From JBBAAP01 sp043808305 (GTDB lineage: Bacteria; Planctomycetota; MHYJ01; JACQXL01), in assembly GCA_043808305.1 (NCBI GenBank), contig JAZDFB010000003.1, positions 66,196 to 130,195 of the forward strand: DNA of 64,000 nt. Direction: 5' to 3'. The notes beneath the pieces were generated by a model. That model searched no databases. It saw only the letters and a program-made list of their open reading frames with translations, and was not told the origin of the DNA. The translations under genes were made by a program, and so were the position numbers. Numbering within the stretch: position 1 is the stretch's first letter; every line of letters starts with the position of its first letter. Positions 43,835 to 52,989 of the stretch are shown here, in pieces.

Positions 43835-45406
43835 ATGACTAACACAAAATGGCTGAAACCGGCAATACTGGTCTTATTACTGGGCGTTATCGTTACCGGC
43901 TACGGCGGGCTGTGCGACAAAGATGAGGCGACTATTGCCGGCAGCAGCACCCCGTTGCCCAGCGCGGTGTCAGCCCTCATTGCTACGGTGATATCGCCTA
44001 CACAGGTTGGTCTTACCTGGCAGGATAACTCCAATAATGAGGACGGCTTCAAGATAGAGCGTAGCCTGGACGGAATAACCTATACCCAGATTGCTACCGC
44101 CTTGGTAAATAGCACATTTTATTCTGATAATAACGTTGTAGATGGAACGATTTGTTACTACCGTGTCCGGGCGTATAATGCCAACGGTGATAGTATGTAT
44201 TCAAATGAGGCGCCCGTAACAATCCCCTTTTCTGCCCCTACGAACCTGCAGGTAACTGTCTTCTCCAAAACCCAGATTAACCTCTCCTGGACCGATAATT
44301 CTAATGTAGAAGACGGCTACAAAATAGAACGCAAAACCGGCGCCGCCGGCACCTACGCTCTACTCTCTACAACCATCGCTAACACGACTTCTTGCTCCGA
44401 TACCGCGCTAACCCCGGACACCATTTATTATTACCGTGTCAGGGCGTATAATTCAACGAGTTATAGCGCCTATTGTCTCATTGAGGTTTCCGCAAGCATT
44501 ACTAACTGGTTGTTGCAGACGCCCACCGCGAGCGCGCCCACGGCAAGAGGTGATCATTCAATGGTCTGGGACGGTTCAAAGATAATCCTCTTCAGCGGGA
44601 GTCCAGGTACAAACGACCTGTGGTGGTATGAGCCTGTGTCAAGGAGATGGACAGAGAAGACGCCTACGAGCGGCCTGCTCCCGGGAAGAAGAAGAGATCA
44701 TTCAATGGTCTGGGACGGTTCAAGGGTAATCTTCTTCGGCGGGTTGGCTGCGACAACATCAGCACCCATAATGAAAAACGACCTGTGGTGGTATGACCCG
44801 GTCACGAATGCTTGGACAGAGAAGACGCCCACGGGCAGCCTGCCCCAGGCAAGAATAGATCATTCAATGGTCTGGGACGGTTCAAAGGCAATCCTCTTCG
44901 GCGGGGAGGCTGGGGGGTCATATAAAAACGACCTGTGGTGGTATGACCCGGTCGCGGATGCTTGGACAGAGAAAACGCCAACCGGAGGCCCACCATCGGC
45001 AAGATATGGCCATTCAATGGTCTGGGACGGTTCAAAGGCAATCCTTTTCGGCGGGCGGGATGGGGTTACATATAAAAACGACCTGTGGTGGTATGACCCT
45101 GTCGCGAATGCTTGGACAGAGAAGACACCAACTGGAGGCCCGCCATCGGCAAGATATGGTCATTCAATGGTCTGGGACGATTCAAGGGTAATCCTATTCG
45201 GCGGGGATGATGGGGTTGCATATAAAAACGACCTGTGGTGGTATGACCCTGTCGCGGATGCTTGGACAGAGAAGACAACAACCGGCGGCCTGCCATCGGC
45301 AAGAAGCACTCATTCAATGGTCTGGGACGGCTCAAGTGTGAACCTATTCGGCGGGTGGACGCAGTTGGGGGTTACAAACGACCTGTGGTGGTATATGCCG
45401 TATTAA
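43835..45406 (+). CDS. FN3/Kelch-repeat exported lipoprotein-like protein
   Basis: 523 residues. The signal peptide ends VTGYGGLC, matching the GYGG(L/V)C ends of the proteins at 14406 and 58322. Two FN3 domains follow (about residues 45-130 and 133-220, with LTWQDNSNNEDGFKIERS and YYRVRAYN). Then come six Kelch-like repeats of about 50-55 residues (HSMVWDGSKxILFGG...KNDLWWYDPVxxAWTEKTPTG), likely one six-bladed propeller. The Kelch units are nearly identical at DNA level from about 44650 to 45350, so they were copied recently. GGAAGGAG precedes the ATG. Probable cell-surface binding protein. Confidence 0.88.
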   Translation: MTNTKWLKPAILVLLLGVIVTGYGGLCDKDEATIAGSSTPLPSAVSALIATVISPTQVGLTWQDNSNNEDGFKIERSLDGITYTQIATALVNSTFYSDNNVVDGTICYYRVRAYNANGDSMYSNEAPVTIPFSAPTNLQVTVFSKTQINLSWTDNSNVEDGYKIERKTGAAGTYALLSTTIANTTSCSDTALTPDTIYYYRVRAYNSTSYSAYCLIEVSASITNWLLQTPTASAPTARGDHSMVWDGSKIILFSGSPGTNDLWWYEPVSRRWTEKTPTSGLLPGRRRDHSMVWDGSRVIFFGGLAATTSAPIMKNDLWWYDPVTNAWTEKTPTGSLPQARIDHSMVWDGSKAILFGGEAGGSYKNDLWWYDPVADAWTEKTPTGGPPSARYGHSMVWDGSKAILFGGRDGVTYKNDLWWYDPVANAWTEKTPTGGPPSARYGHSMVWDDSRVILFGGDDGVAYKNDLWWYDPVADAWTEKTTTGGLPSARSTHSMVWDGSSVNLFGGWTQLGVTNDLWWYMPY

Positions 45407-45693
45407 TGGGTCGCGAAGTGTCCGGTGACACCCGTCCTTCGTAGCCCTCCGGCTACTTCGGCGGGCGAAGTAGGGCACACCTGGCCTCCTATTGGGCTAT
45501 TTTCCTTGCTTAGCAGGCGCGGCGCCGCCGGAGGAGTTATCTATTCGGTATCTGGCGCCGAAGCGCCATGGCGCCCTAATGGCGCTCACTGTCCCTCCAG
45601 ATTTTTACTTATTCCCCTTTTCCCCGACGGGAGGCCGAATACGGCTCTGGCGCTCACTGTCTCCCCGGATTTAAAGAATTCGCTCTTTAAGAC
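45407..45693. repeat. Intergenic palindromic repeat cluster
   Basis: Nested palindromes such as GTAGCCCTCCGGCTACTTCG and GGCGCC-rich stems (GCGCCGAAGCGCCATGGCGC...) fill the space between two convergent genes. No coding sequence is recognised. Confidence 0.5.
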
Positions 45694-45984
45694 TCAGGCC
45701 TGTCCTGTATTAGTTTTTACCCTAATCCGGCAATCGTCAACCACTTCCGGCGGTATCATTTTTAGCGCAATAATGATTAAGAGCGGCACAATAATCAGGT
45801 CATCCATCTGGCCAAGCACAGGTATAAAATCCGGGATAAGGTCAACTGGCGAAAGAAAATAACCGATAGCCAGCCACAGCAGCCATTTAGCCGGCCTGGG
45901 TGTGCGGCTGTCTTTCAATACCAAGCGATAGATTTTAACTTCATCCTTTAATTCCCGAGCCACGTCTTTTAATTTGGTAAACAT
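45694..45984 (-). CDS. YkvA/DUF1232 family small membrane protein
   Basis: 96 residues with the DUF1232 core: ARPAKWLLWLAIGYFLSPVD-like segment (here PRPAKWLLWLAIGYFLSPVD) followed by LIPDFIPVLGQMDDLIIVPL. The 'YxxSPxDLIPDFIPxxGxxDDL' signature is diagnostic. The family forms small inner-membrane proteins of unknown function. The start lies just after an intergenic 'CACGAATAAACACGAA' sequence, so no clear ribosome-binding site is seen. Confidence 0.9.
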   Translation of the reverse strand: MFTKLKDVARELKDEVKIYRLVLKDSRTPRPAKWLLWLAIGYFLSPVDLIPDFIPVLGQMDDLIIVPLLIIIALKMIPPEVVDDCRIRVKTNTGQA

Positions 45985-46135
45985 ATCAGTTCGTGTTTAT
46001 TCGTGGTTAAAGTATTATATTAATACTTTAGTATAAGCATTTTATCCGGGAGTGTCAATTTATATTACCAAGTAGGTAGGATGTGGAAGACCATAGACTA
46101 TAGACAACCCCTCTCCACTTCGTTTCGGGGATCTA

Positions 46136-46169
46136 AGTGCCGCTAAGTCGTTCCTCTCCAAGCGGCACT
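46136..46169. repeat. Hairpin with conserved 16-nt loop
   Basis: Perfect 9-bp stem AGTGCCGCT / AGCGGCACT around loop AAGTCGTTCCTCTCCA, just downstream of the FtsQ-like gene. Confidence 0.75.
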
Positions 46170-46201
46170 AAGACAGTGTTGCCCCGCGGGAATCTGCGGC
46201 G

Positions 46202-47083
46202 CTATTTGTTCTTGGATTGGTCGTTCAGGGTGATGCAGGGATTGCGGTATTGTATCTTGACGTATTTTATGCCCTTTAATTGCGGGGCGATGCTCAGGAC
46301 ATAGTTCAGGTTCTTTATCTTTTCATCAACCGAGAGTTCGCCGAACTTGCCGGTGTTGGGCGCCCGGCCCCACTGGATGGCGACCTTGTCCTTGGTCCAG
46401 AGGGTTATTTCGCTTTCCTTGGGATTGCGCCGGCCGCCGGCGTTGGTTACGTCTATCTGGCCGACGTCGAGCTTGGCGTATATCTGGTAACTTTCCATAG
46501 TCGATGCCACGGCCAGGGCGTCGTTGAGGCCGGGGTCGTTCCACCTGACGCCGGCCACCGGCGGGGCGGTGTTTACGCCGACGATTATCGGAACGGTCAT
46601 AGGCAATTCGGGCACCTTGGCGTATTCGCCCGGCAGGCGCACGGATTGGCTGTCGACCAGGTAATAATACGCCCGGCTCTTGGTCCGCCGGACTTCGACC
46701 GCCACCAGCGGCTTCCTGATTTCCAGCTTGACGATTATTTCGTTGGGGAACCGTTTTTCGATGGATTCTATGCCGGCCACCCAGGGGTTATTTTCATAAT
46801 GCCGCTGGACCTTGCCGACTATGGTTTTGTCAAATATGCTGGTGTCGACGCTGATCCGGAGCGAGGTCTTGACCGGCGCTTCCAGTTCGGTGCCGATGAG
46901 CCAGCCGGGATTGGCCATTACCTGGAGCGCGCTCATATTTATCTGGAAACGTTCGTCGTGTGAATATGATTCATACGCCTTGCGATGGACCAGCAGTAAA
47001 AGGAAGCTGATGCCGGCCAGGATGAGGAGATGGATTCCCCAGCGCCGGGCAAGATACCACAACCCGTTGAACAAAGATTTCAT
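46202..47083 (-). CDS. FtsQ/DivIB-like cell-division protein
   Basis: 293 residues: a short cytoplasmic N-terminus, one membrane helix (about 16-34, GIHLLILAGISFLLLLVH), then a POTRA-like domain (about 65-140) with the FtsQ-type 'NNPWVAGIESIEKRFPNEIIVKLEIRKPLVAVE', and a beta domain containing YYYLVDSQSVRLP and a C-terminal KIKNLNYVLSIAPQLKGIKY. FtsQ bridges early and late divisome proteins in the periplasm. No ftsZ/ftsA or mur genes are near, so the assignment rests on domain pattern only. The lack of a strong ribosome-binding site leaves the exact start open. Confidence 0.65.
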   Translation of the reverse strand: MKSLFNGLWYLARRWGIHLLILAGISFLLLLVHRKAYESYSHDERFQINMSALQVMANPGWLIGTELEAPVKTSLRISVDTSIFDKTIVGKVQRHYENNPWVAGIESIEKRFPNEIIVKLEIRKPLVAVEVRRTKSRAYYYLVDSQSVRLPGEYAKVPELPMTVPIIVGVNTAPPVAGVRWNDPGLNDALAVASTMESYQIYAKLDVGQIDVTNAGGRRNPKESEITLWTKDKVAIQWGRAPNTGKFGELSVDEKIKNLNYVLSIAPQLKGIKYVKIQYRNPCITLNDQSKNK

Positions 47084-47213
47084 ACCCTGTTTTTATCGTC
47101 AATCCGGCGCGGAATCTAAAGTCAGAAATAATTGACCCTTTAAAATTAATGTGCTATACCATCAGGCATATTATATTGTTATCCCCCAGAGGGAAGGAAG
47201 CCGTTCAACAGGT

Positions 47214-47786
47214 ATGATGAAATATTTTTTAGTTTTAGTTTGCACAGCCAGTTTTTTGGCCGCCGGATTGGGTTGCGCGCCGGTGCCTGCCGGCGAGGAT
47301 GTTTACCTCAAGCGCGAAGAGAATATCAAGCAGGGTTATTCCGGCAAGATTGACCTTTTGCAGAAGGAAAACGATCAGTTACAGGCCCGGATAGCCGAGC
47401 TGACGGACAGCCTGAACAAGTTGTCGGAACAGTTGAAGCTGGCGCAGAAAGAGGTTGAGTTCTTGTCCGCGGCCAAGAAGCCCGAGACCACCGAGGTTAA
47501 ACCGCCGACCGCAAGCGACAGCCGTCCCAAACCGCTGATTAAATCGGATATCAAATGCCGGATACTGTCGGTAAACGAGAAGTTGAACCTGATAATTATT
47601 TCGGTAGGCAGTAATAACGGGGTCAAACCCAAAACCGAATACGACGTGATTTCCCAGGGCAAAACGGTGGGGCGGATACGGGCGGACCAGGTGGAAACCG
47701 ATTGGGCGTCCGTGTCGCTTATCAAAGGCGAAAGCCTGATGCAATTAAAAGAGTCGGGCAGTGATGTTATTATTTCCGGCGAGTAA
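47214..47786 (+). CDS. Coiled-coil lipoprotein with FlgT-C-like domain
   Basis: The start at 47214 gives MMKYFLVLVCTASFLAAGLG then C (lipobox GLGC). An earlier ATG at 47151 would bury the signal. Residues about 25-85 are a coiled coil (KIDLLQKENDQLQARIAELT, NKLSEQLKLAQKEVEFL), then a Lys/Pro linker, then a beta domain (CRILSVNEKLNLIIISVGSN, NGVKPKTEYDVISQGKTVGR). The same kind of domain closes the HEAT lipoprotein at 2985. It is probably a periplasmic structural lipoprotein; function unknown. Confidence 0.75.
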   Translation: MMKYFLVLVCTASFLAAGLGCAPVPAGEDVYLKREENIKQGYSGKIDLLQKENDQLQARIAELTDSLNKLSEQLKLAQKEVEFLSAAKKPETTEVKPPTASDSRPKPLIKSDIKCRILSVNEKLNLIIISVGSNNGVKPKTEYDVISQGKTVGRIRADQVETDWASVSLIKGESLMQLKESGSDVIISGE

Positions 47787-47801
47787 GCTTGTTCAAGCCG
47801 A

Positions 47802-48086
47802 TTATCTTTGTCCCGGCCTGTCGTAGCGGTTTTGTCCGCCAGGCCTGGTGTCGGAACCGGGGCGAAGCGGGGCCTTTTCACCGCGGGCGAGCGGTTTTAA
47901 TTTGCTGTAAGCATTCCTGACCGTTTTCCCTCTTTTTATATCCGCCTTGCGCCTGGTTTCGCTGGGCTTTTCGTAGTAGGCGACGCGTTTGAGTTCGTTA
48001 TAGATGCCGGCGTCGATGCATTTCCTTTTGAACTGCCTGAGCGCTTTGTCGATGGAGCCTTCAACTCTGATGGTTACCGGAGTCAT
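47802..48086 (-). CDS. rpsU: 30S ribosomal protein bS21
   Basis: MTPVTIRVEGSIDKALRQFK followed by RKCIDAGIYNELKRVAYYEKPSETRRK is the S21 pattern: short beta hairpin, then two basic helices contacting 16S rRNA near the anti-Shine-Dalgarno region. At 94 residues it is longer than the E. coli protein (71) because of a basic, Gly/Arg/Pro-rich tail (GSDTRPGGQNRYDRPGQR). It lies downstream of the zinc-ribbon gene with a GC-rich hairpin between them (48112-48133). Confidence 0.92.
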   Translation of the reverse strand: MTPVTIRVEGSIDKALRQFKRKCIDAGIYNELKRVAYYEKPSETRRKADIKRGKTVRNAYSKLKPLARGEKAPLRPGSDTRPGGQNRYDRPGQR

Positions 48087-48111
48087 TTAATTATTCCTGT
48101 ATTTAGGTCAG

Positions 48112-48133
48112 GGGGCGCCTTTTGAGCGCCCCC
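48112..48133. terminator. GC-rich hairpin between zinc-ribbon gene and rpsU
   Basis: GGGGGCGCC and GCGCCCCCC can pair around TTTTGA. There is no T-run on the minus strand, so it may be an attenuator or leader structure for rpsU rather than a terminator. Confidence 0.45.
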
Positions 48134-48149
48134 CGCCCGGTTGGTTTAT

Positions 48150-48443
48150 TTAACCGTTTCTTTGTCCCTTAACTTTTGCGAAGCATGCGTCGCAATATAC
48201 GGGTTTGTTTAAAACCGGCTTGAACGGCACGGTTGTTTTCTGGCCGCAATCTGCGCAAACGGCTTCAACTCTTTCCCTGAATCCGGCGCTGCCCGGGCCG
48301 AATTTGGTCCGGCGGTTCTGGCGGCATTTGGGGCAACGTTTGGGCTCGTTGGTATACCCCTTCTCCATATGGAACTTCTGTTCATCTTCCGTGAACAGGA
48401 AATCCCCGCCACACTCCATACACTTCAGTTGCTTGTCTGCCAT
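48150..48443 (-). CDS. Double zinc-ribbon protein
   Basis: 97 residues with two Cys4 sites: CMECGGDF...PKRCPKCRQNRRTKF (residues about 8-46) and CADCGQKTTVPF...PVYCDACFAKVKG (63-90). The first half fits the 'probable zinc-ribbon' family (zf-trcl), the second the short CxxC-x(17)-CxxC element often attached to it. Probably a nucleic-acid- or protein-binding small protein. AAGGAGAAAAGGACA precedes the start. The gene is followed by rpsU on the same strand. Confidence 0.85.
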   Translation of the reverse strand: MADKQLKCMECGGDFLFTEDEQKFHMEKGYTNEPKRCPKCRQNRRTKFGPGSAGFRERVEAVCADCGQKTTVPFKPVLNKPVYCDACFAKVKGQRNG

Positions 48444-48666
48444 TGTCCTTTTCTCCTTCGGTCGGATTGTCCTTTCCTCGGTGCCCTATTTCAATAGGTC
48501 CCTAAGGTCCGGTGGTTTATACTTTTAAATGGCCCTTCCCGCTCCCGGCACCCGACCTTACTTATATTCCTATGCCGGAATTAGGATAGAGCAACTTTAC
48601 CAGTTTATAAAATAGAGCTTCTTTGTCAAGAAAAACATATATCCGATATCAATCGCCCGGCGATAA

Positions 48667-51600
48667 TCAGGCGTTGCCCCCTATCCGGTGTTTTTTGTCC
48701 TTATTGAATACCATATAAAGCACGGGCACCAGGAACAGGGTAACTAGGGTAGAGAACAAAAGTCCGCCCAGGATGGTCGTGCCCAGCGGGCGCCAGCTTT
48801 CGGTGCCTTCGCCGGTCTGCAGGGCCATAGGCAGAAGCCCGAATACCGTGGTCAGGGTGGTCATCATAATCGGCCTGAGGCGGCGTTTGCCAGATTCGAA
48901 AACCGCTTCAAACAGGCCCATTCCGTAGCCTTTTTCAGATACCGGCCTTCTGAGCAGGTTGATGTAATCAACCAGGACGATGGCGTTGTTGACCACCACG
49001 CCGACCAGCAGGACGGCGCCGAGGAACGAGGCCAAGCTGATGGGATATCCCCTGATAAACAGGGATATGAATACGCCGCTGAAGCCGAAGGGCACGGCGA
49101 AAAGTATGATAAACGGGTCAAGCAGCGATTCAAACTGGCTGGCCATAACCGCGTAAACCAGAAAAATGCTGAGAAGCAATAACAATCCCAGGTCCCGGAA
49201 TGATTTTTTCTGTTCGGTGATAAGCCCGCCGACTTTCATGCTGACGCCTTCGGACAGCGGCAGTTTGGAAAGCTTGGCTTCGACATCCTTGGCGACATCG
49301 CCCAAAGCCCGGTCGTAAAGATTGGCTTCGACCCTGACTATCCGGGTCTGGTTTTTGCGCTCGATTTCAATCGGCCCGAATTCCTCTTTTATCCTGGCGA
49401 TATTGGAAATCTGGATATTCTGACCGGGCGCCGACGGCAGGGCGATGAAAGCGTCGCTGACATCTTCCAGATACCGGCGGTCCTCGGGGCGGAGCCTGAT
49501 AAAAATATCGTATTCGTTGCCGGCCTCGCGGTATTTGGAAACCGTTTTACCGTAAAAATAAGTCCTTAAGGTATTGGCGATATAATTCTTGTTCAGTCCC
49601 AGGCTGGCGGATTTATCGTTGTCGACCATAACCTTCCATTCCGGCTTGGCGATATCCCGGCTGATGGAGGCGTCGACGGCGCCTTCGGTGGTGTCCATTA
49701 TTTCTTTAACGGCCAGGGCGACCTGGTCCGTTTTAACCATGTCATTGCCGTAAATTTCGACGGACAATGATTTGCCGGCGCTGGTCATCATGGAACCGAT
49801 GGGGTCGCCGGTCTTGACATCCATTTTGACAATGCCCGGAATCTTGACGATTTTCTTCCTGATCTGGCTGGCCATCTCCTTGTCGGAGCGCTGGCGCTGG
49901 TTGACTTTGACCAGTTTGGCGCCGATCATTACGATATTAAGGCCTTCTTTCATTCCCATCATCGCGCCACCCATGCCGATGGATCCGGCCCGGTTATAAA
50001 TGGCCACTAAATCCTTGCCGCAGACTTCTTCGAATACTTTCTGGACTTCCGTGCCGACACGGACCGATTCCTCCATCTTCTTGCCGACGGCCAGTTCCAC
50101 GGTGGCGCGCAGGTCGCCGCTGTCTTCTTCGGGTATGAATTCGGTGCCCAGCAACGGGTATAAAGATGCCGAGCCGGCCAATACCAGCACGGCAACAATG
50201 ATAGTGGCTTTCTTGTGGTGAAGAACCCATTCCAAAAGCCCGGCGTAGAATTTTTCCACATGGCCGAACCAGCCCCTTTTCTCAAAGGATGATTTGGAGC
50301 TGAGTATCTGCGAAGCGAGCATAGGGGTAAAGGTCAGGGCGGTCAGCAATGACGCCAGAATAGTGACGATAATCATTACGCCCAGTTCTTTGAATATAAT
50401 GCCGGTGATGCCGGACAGGAAGATAAGCGGCACAAATACGACCACGGTGGTTAAGGCGGATGCGCTGACGGCCAGGCCGACCTCGGAGGCGCCGACGATA
50501 GCGGCCTCCTTGAAACCCTTGCCTTTGGCCCGGTGGGTGAAGATGTTTTCCATTATGACAATGGCGTTATCCACGACCATGCCGATGGCGATGGCGATGC
50601 TGGCCAAAGACATCATGTTAATGGTTCTGCCCCAGACATAAAGGCAGATGAAGGCGGAAATCAGCGAGAACGGTATAGTCAGGGCTATAATCAGGCTGGA
50701 GCGCAGTTCGCCCAGGAAAATAAGAGTGATTATGATTACCAGGATGCCGCCGAAAAATACGGTTTGTGAAAGGTTAGCCATGGTGGAACTGATAATTTCC
50801 GACGAATCCCATATGACGAAAGACTTAACGTCCGCCGGCAATCTCTTTTTGATCAGTTCCAGCTTGGCCGTAACCGCTTTGCAGACGGTATCGGTATTGG
50901 CGCCGGATTGTTTCTGGACCATGGCCATTGTGCCCGGGTCGCCGTTGATGTAAACCATGCCGCTGGGCTCCTGGAACGAATCATTGACAGCGGCGATATC
51001 CCTGATGCGCACCGGCGTGTTATTGCCGGAAATCCTGATGATAGTCTCGCCGATTTCGGCTACGTCCTTGTATTCTCCGGGGGTCTGGAGCATGAATTCA
51101 TTGGGGCCGACCTTGATGCTGCCGACCGGCAGGGAGTAATTATGCATTCCTATGGCATATTCCACTTCGTTGACAGAGATGCCGTAAGCCAGCAGTTTGG
51201 ACTTGTCGATTTCTATGTTTATCTGCCGCTTCAGGCCGCCGATAATCTGAACCGCGCCGACGCCTTCAATCTGTTTCAACGGCGCGGACAACTCCAGGTC
51301 CAGGATTTCGTTGAGTTTGGTCCAGCTGGCCCGGGCCGTAAACCCGTAACCGATTATGGGCATGGAATTGGTGTTGAATTTGACCATGATGGGCTTGTTG
51401 GCATCGGCCGGCAGGCGCATTTTGGTAAAATCCAGGCGGTCCCGGATTTCGTTGGATGCTTCGTCAAGGTTGGCGCCCCAGTTGAAACGGCAGACCACAC
51501 TGGAAATGCCTTCGCGCGAATAGGAATTTATCTCGGTCAGGTTGGTAAGGATGGACAGGTCGTTTTCTATGGGCTTGGTGACGGATGTTTCCACGTCTTC

Positions 51601-51768
51601 GGCGGCCGCGCCGCTGTAAGTGGTGACGATAGTAATGGCCGGCAATTCCATCTGGGGCATCAGGTCAATGGGCAGGAACATAAGGGAGATGAAACCCAGG
51701 ACGATAATGCCCAGGAATATCATCAAATTAGTAACCGGTTGTTTGACGCCGAATTCTGCTAATAACAT
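48667..51768 (-). CDS. RND-family efflux transporter permease
   Basis: 1033 residues, typical of HAE1/AcrB-type proton-driven permeases with twelve membrane helices and two large periplasmic loops. The N-terminal helix begins FGVKQPVTNLMIFLGIIVLG, then PIDLMPQMELPAITI and TYSGAAAEDVETSVTKPIE. TM4 has GMVVDNAIVIMEN, where AcrB has two adjacent Asp and here one Asp plus Asn; TM10 has GVVVNNAIVLVDYIN. It is the last gene of a tetR-tolC-MFP-RND operon (gap 33 bp to the adaptor gene) and would export toxic compounds or an endogenous product across both membranes. Confidence 0.95.
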   Translation of the reverse strand: MLLAEFGVKQPVTNLMIFLGIIVLGFISLMFLPIDLMPQMELPAITIVTTYSGAAAEDVETSVTKPIENDLSILTNLTEINSYSREGISSVVCRFNWGANLDEASNEIRDRLDFTKMRLPADANKPIMVKFNTNSMPIIGYGFTARASWTKLNEILDLELSAPLKQIEGVGAVQIIGGLKRQINIEIDKSKLLAYGISVNEVEYAIGMHNYSLPVGSIKVGPNEFMLQTPGEYKDVAEIGETIIRISGNNTPVRIRDIAAVNDSFQEPSGMVYINGDPGTMAMVQKQSGANTDTVCKAVTAKLELIKKRLPADVKSFVIWDSSEIISSTMANLSQTVFFGGILVIIITLIFLGELRSSLIIALTIPFSLISAFICLYVWGRTINMMSLASIAIAIGMVVDNAIVIMENIFTHRAKGKGFKEAAIVGASEVGLAVSASALTTVVVFVPLIFLSGITGIIFKELGVMIIVTILASLLTALTFTPMLASQILSSKSSFEKRGWFGHVEKFYAGLLEWVLHHKKATIIVAVLVLAGSASLYPLLGTEFIPEEDSGDLRATVELAVGKKMEESVRVGTEVQKVFEEVCGKDLVAIYNRAGSIGMGGAMMGMKEGLNIVMIGAKLVKVNQRQRSDKEMASQIRKKIVKIPGIVKMDVKTGDPIGSMMTSAGKSLSVEIYGNDMVKTDQVALAVKEIMDTTEGAVDASISRDIAKPEWKVMVDNDKSASLGLNKNYIANTLRTYFYGKTVSKYREAGNEYDIFIRLRPEDRRYLEDVSDAFIALPSAPGQNIQISNIARIKEEFGPIEIERKNQTRIVRVEANLYDRALGDVAKDVEAKLSKLPLSEGVSMKVGGLITEQKKSFRDLGLLLLLSIFLVYAVMASQFESLLDPFIILFAVPFGFSGVFISLFIRGYPISLASFLGAVLLVGVVVNNAIVLVDYINLLRRPVSEKGYGMGLFEAVFESGKRRLRPIMMTTLTTVFGLLPMALQTGEGTESWRPLGTTILGGLLFSTLVTLFLVPVLYMVFNKDKKHRIGGNA

Positions 51769-51801
51769 ATCTGGCTCCGATATTTGATTGTTAAATAATG
51801 A

Positions 51802-52971
51802 TTATTTGCCGCTGTCGACCACCTCGACCTTGCAGCCGTCGAATATTTGCGGCCCGACCGTGGTAATTATTCGGTCGCCTTCCATCAGCCCTTCTTTTAT
51901 CTCTATCATCCCTTTGGAATAAATGCCGATTTTGACGACTATTTTTTTCGCCAGATTGCCCCGGACCACAAAGACGGCGTAATTCTTGATGTCATTGCCG
52001 GACAAGTCATAAACCAGGACATCTTTAGGCACGGCGATAACATTATTTTTCTGTTCAAGCATCAGCTCAACCCGGCAAAACATACCGGCTTTAAGCAGGC
52101 CGTCTTTGTTATCAAGCTCGATTTCTATGTCCAAGCTGCGGCTCCTGGTATCAACCGCCGGAGAAACATAAGAAACTATTCCTTCAAAGTTTTTGCCGGG
52201 ATAAGCGTCCAGGGATATGGCCGCCGGTGTCTTATTAACCAGAACCCGGGCCGCTATATTTTCCGGTATGGCGGCGGCCACCTTGACTCTTTCCGTTTGA
52301 ATAACGGTAAATACCGGTTTCATGGGCGTAACCATATCGCCCACATCGATATAGCGCTGGGAGATAACGCCGGATATAGGCGCGCTGATTTGGGCTTCCT
52401 CGTAATTTATCCTGGTCAGCTCCATGGTAGCGTCAAGCTGTTTTATCTGGGCTTCGATTGCTTCTTGCTGGGCCATCGACGCCTTAAACTGGGTTTCCGC
52501 CTGGTCGCGCCGGGAATCCGATACGGCGCCTGCCTTATACAGTTCCCTGATGCGGGCCAGCTCTTTTTCCGAATTATCGATATTAATCTTCAACTGTTTG
52601 AGCTGGGCCTGGGCGGACTCTTGTGCGGACGCAGCCTGAATTATCTGGGCTTCGATGGCCGATGTTTCCAATATGGCCAGAGTATCGCCTTCCCTGACTG
52701 ATTCGCCGCTTTTAACCAGAAGCTCCTCTACCCGGCCGCTGATCTTGGTATAAATATCCACCTGATTGATTGCCTGCATCGTGCCAAAGTTGGAAACAGT
52801 CTCCACCATATCTGTCCGAGTAATTTCCCGGGTTATTACCGGAATAAGCTTCTCGACGGCGATATCCTTATTCTTGTTTTTCTCTCTCATATCGCTGATG
52901 CGTTTTATCAGCAGGAATCCGCCGCCGGCTACGATGGCGATAATTAAGATGCCGATGATTAATTTCTTCAT
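51802..52971 (-). CDS. RND periplasmic adaptor (membrane fusion protein)
   Basis: 389 residues: an N-terminal membrane anchor (IIGILIIAIVAGGGFLLI), a lipoyl/barrel-sandwich half (VDIYTKISGRVEELLVKSGE, SVREGDTLAILE), a long alpha hairpin (about 105-190, AQLKQLKINIDNSEKELARI, and on), the second lipoyl half (ISAPISGVISQRYIDVGDMV), a beta barrel and a membrane-proximal domain (KEGLMEGDRIITT). It links the RND pump to TolC. Gaps of 18 bp to tolC and 33 bp to the permease gene indicate one operon. Confidence 0.93.
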   Translation of the reverse strand: MKKLIIGILIIAIVAGGGFLLIKRISDMREKNKNKDIAVEKLIPVITREITRTDMVETVSNFGTMQAINQVDIYTKISGRVEELLVKSGESVREGDTLAILETSAIEAQIIQAASAQESAQAQLKQLKINIDNSEKELARIRELYKAGAVSDSRRDQAETQFKASMAQQEAIEAQIKQLDATMELTRINYEEAQISAPISGVISQRYIDVGDMVTPMKPVFTVIQTERVKVAAAIPENIAARVLVNKTPAAISLDAYPGKNFEGIVSYVSPAVDTRSRSLDIEIELDNKDGLLKAGMFCRVELMLEQKNNVIAVPKDVLVYDLSGNDIKNYAVFVVRGNLAKKIVVKIGIYSKGMIEIKEGLMEGDRIITTVGPQIFDGCKVEVVDSGK

Positions 52972-52989
52972 AACTTCTTCTCCAATCTT

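Noticed and set aside
50908..51762. 284-codon frame opposite the RND gene
   Set aside because: Antisense shadow of a well-supported permease gene.
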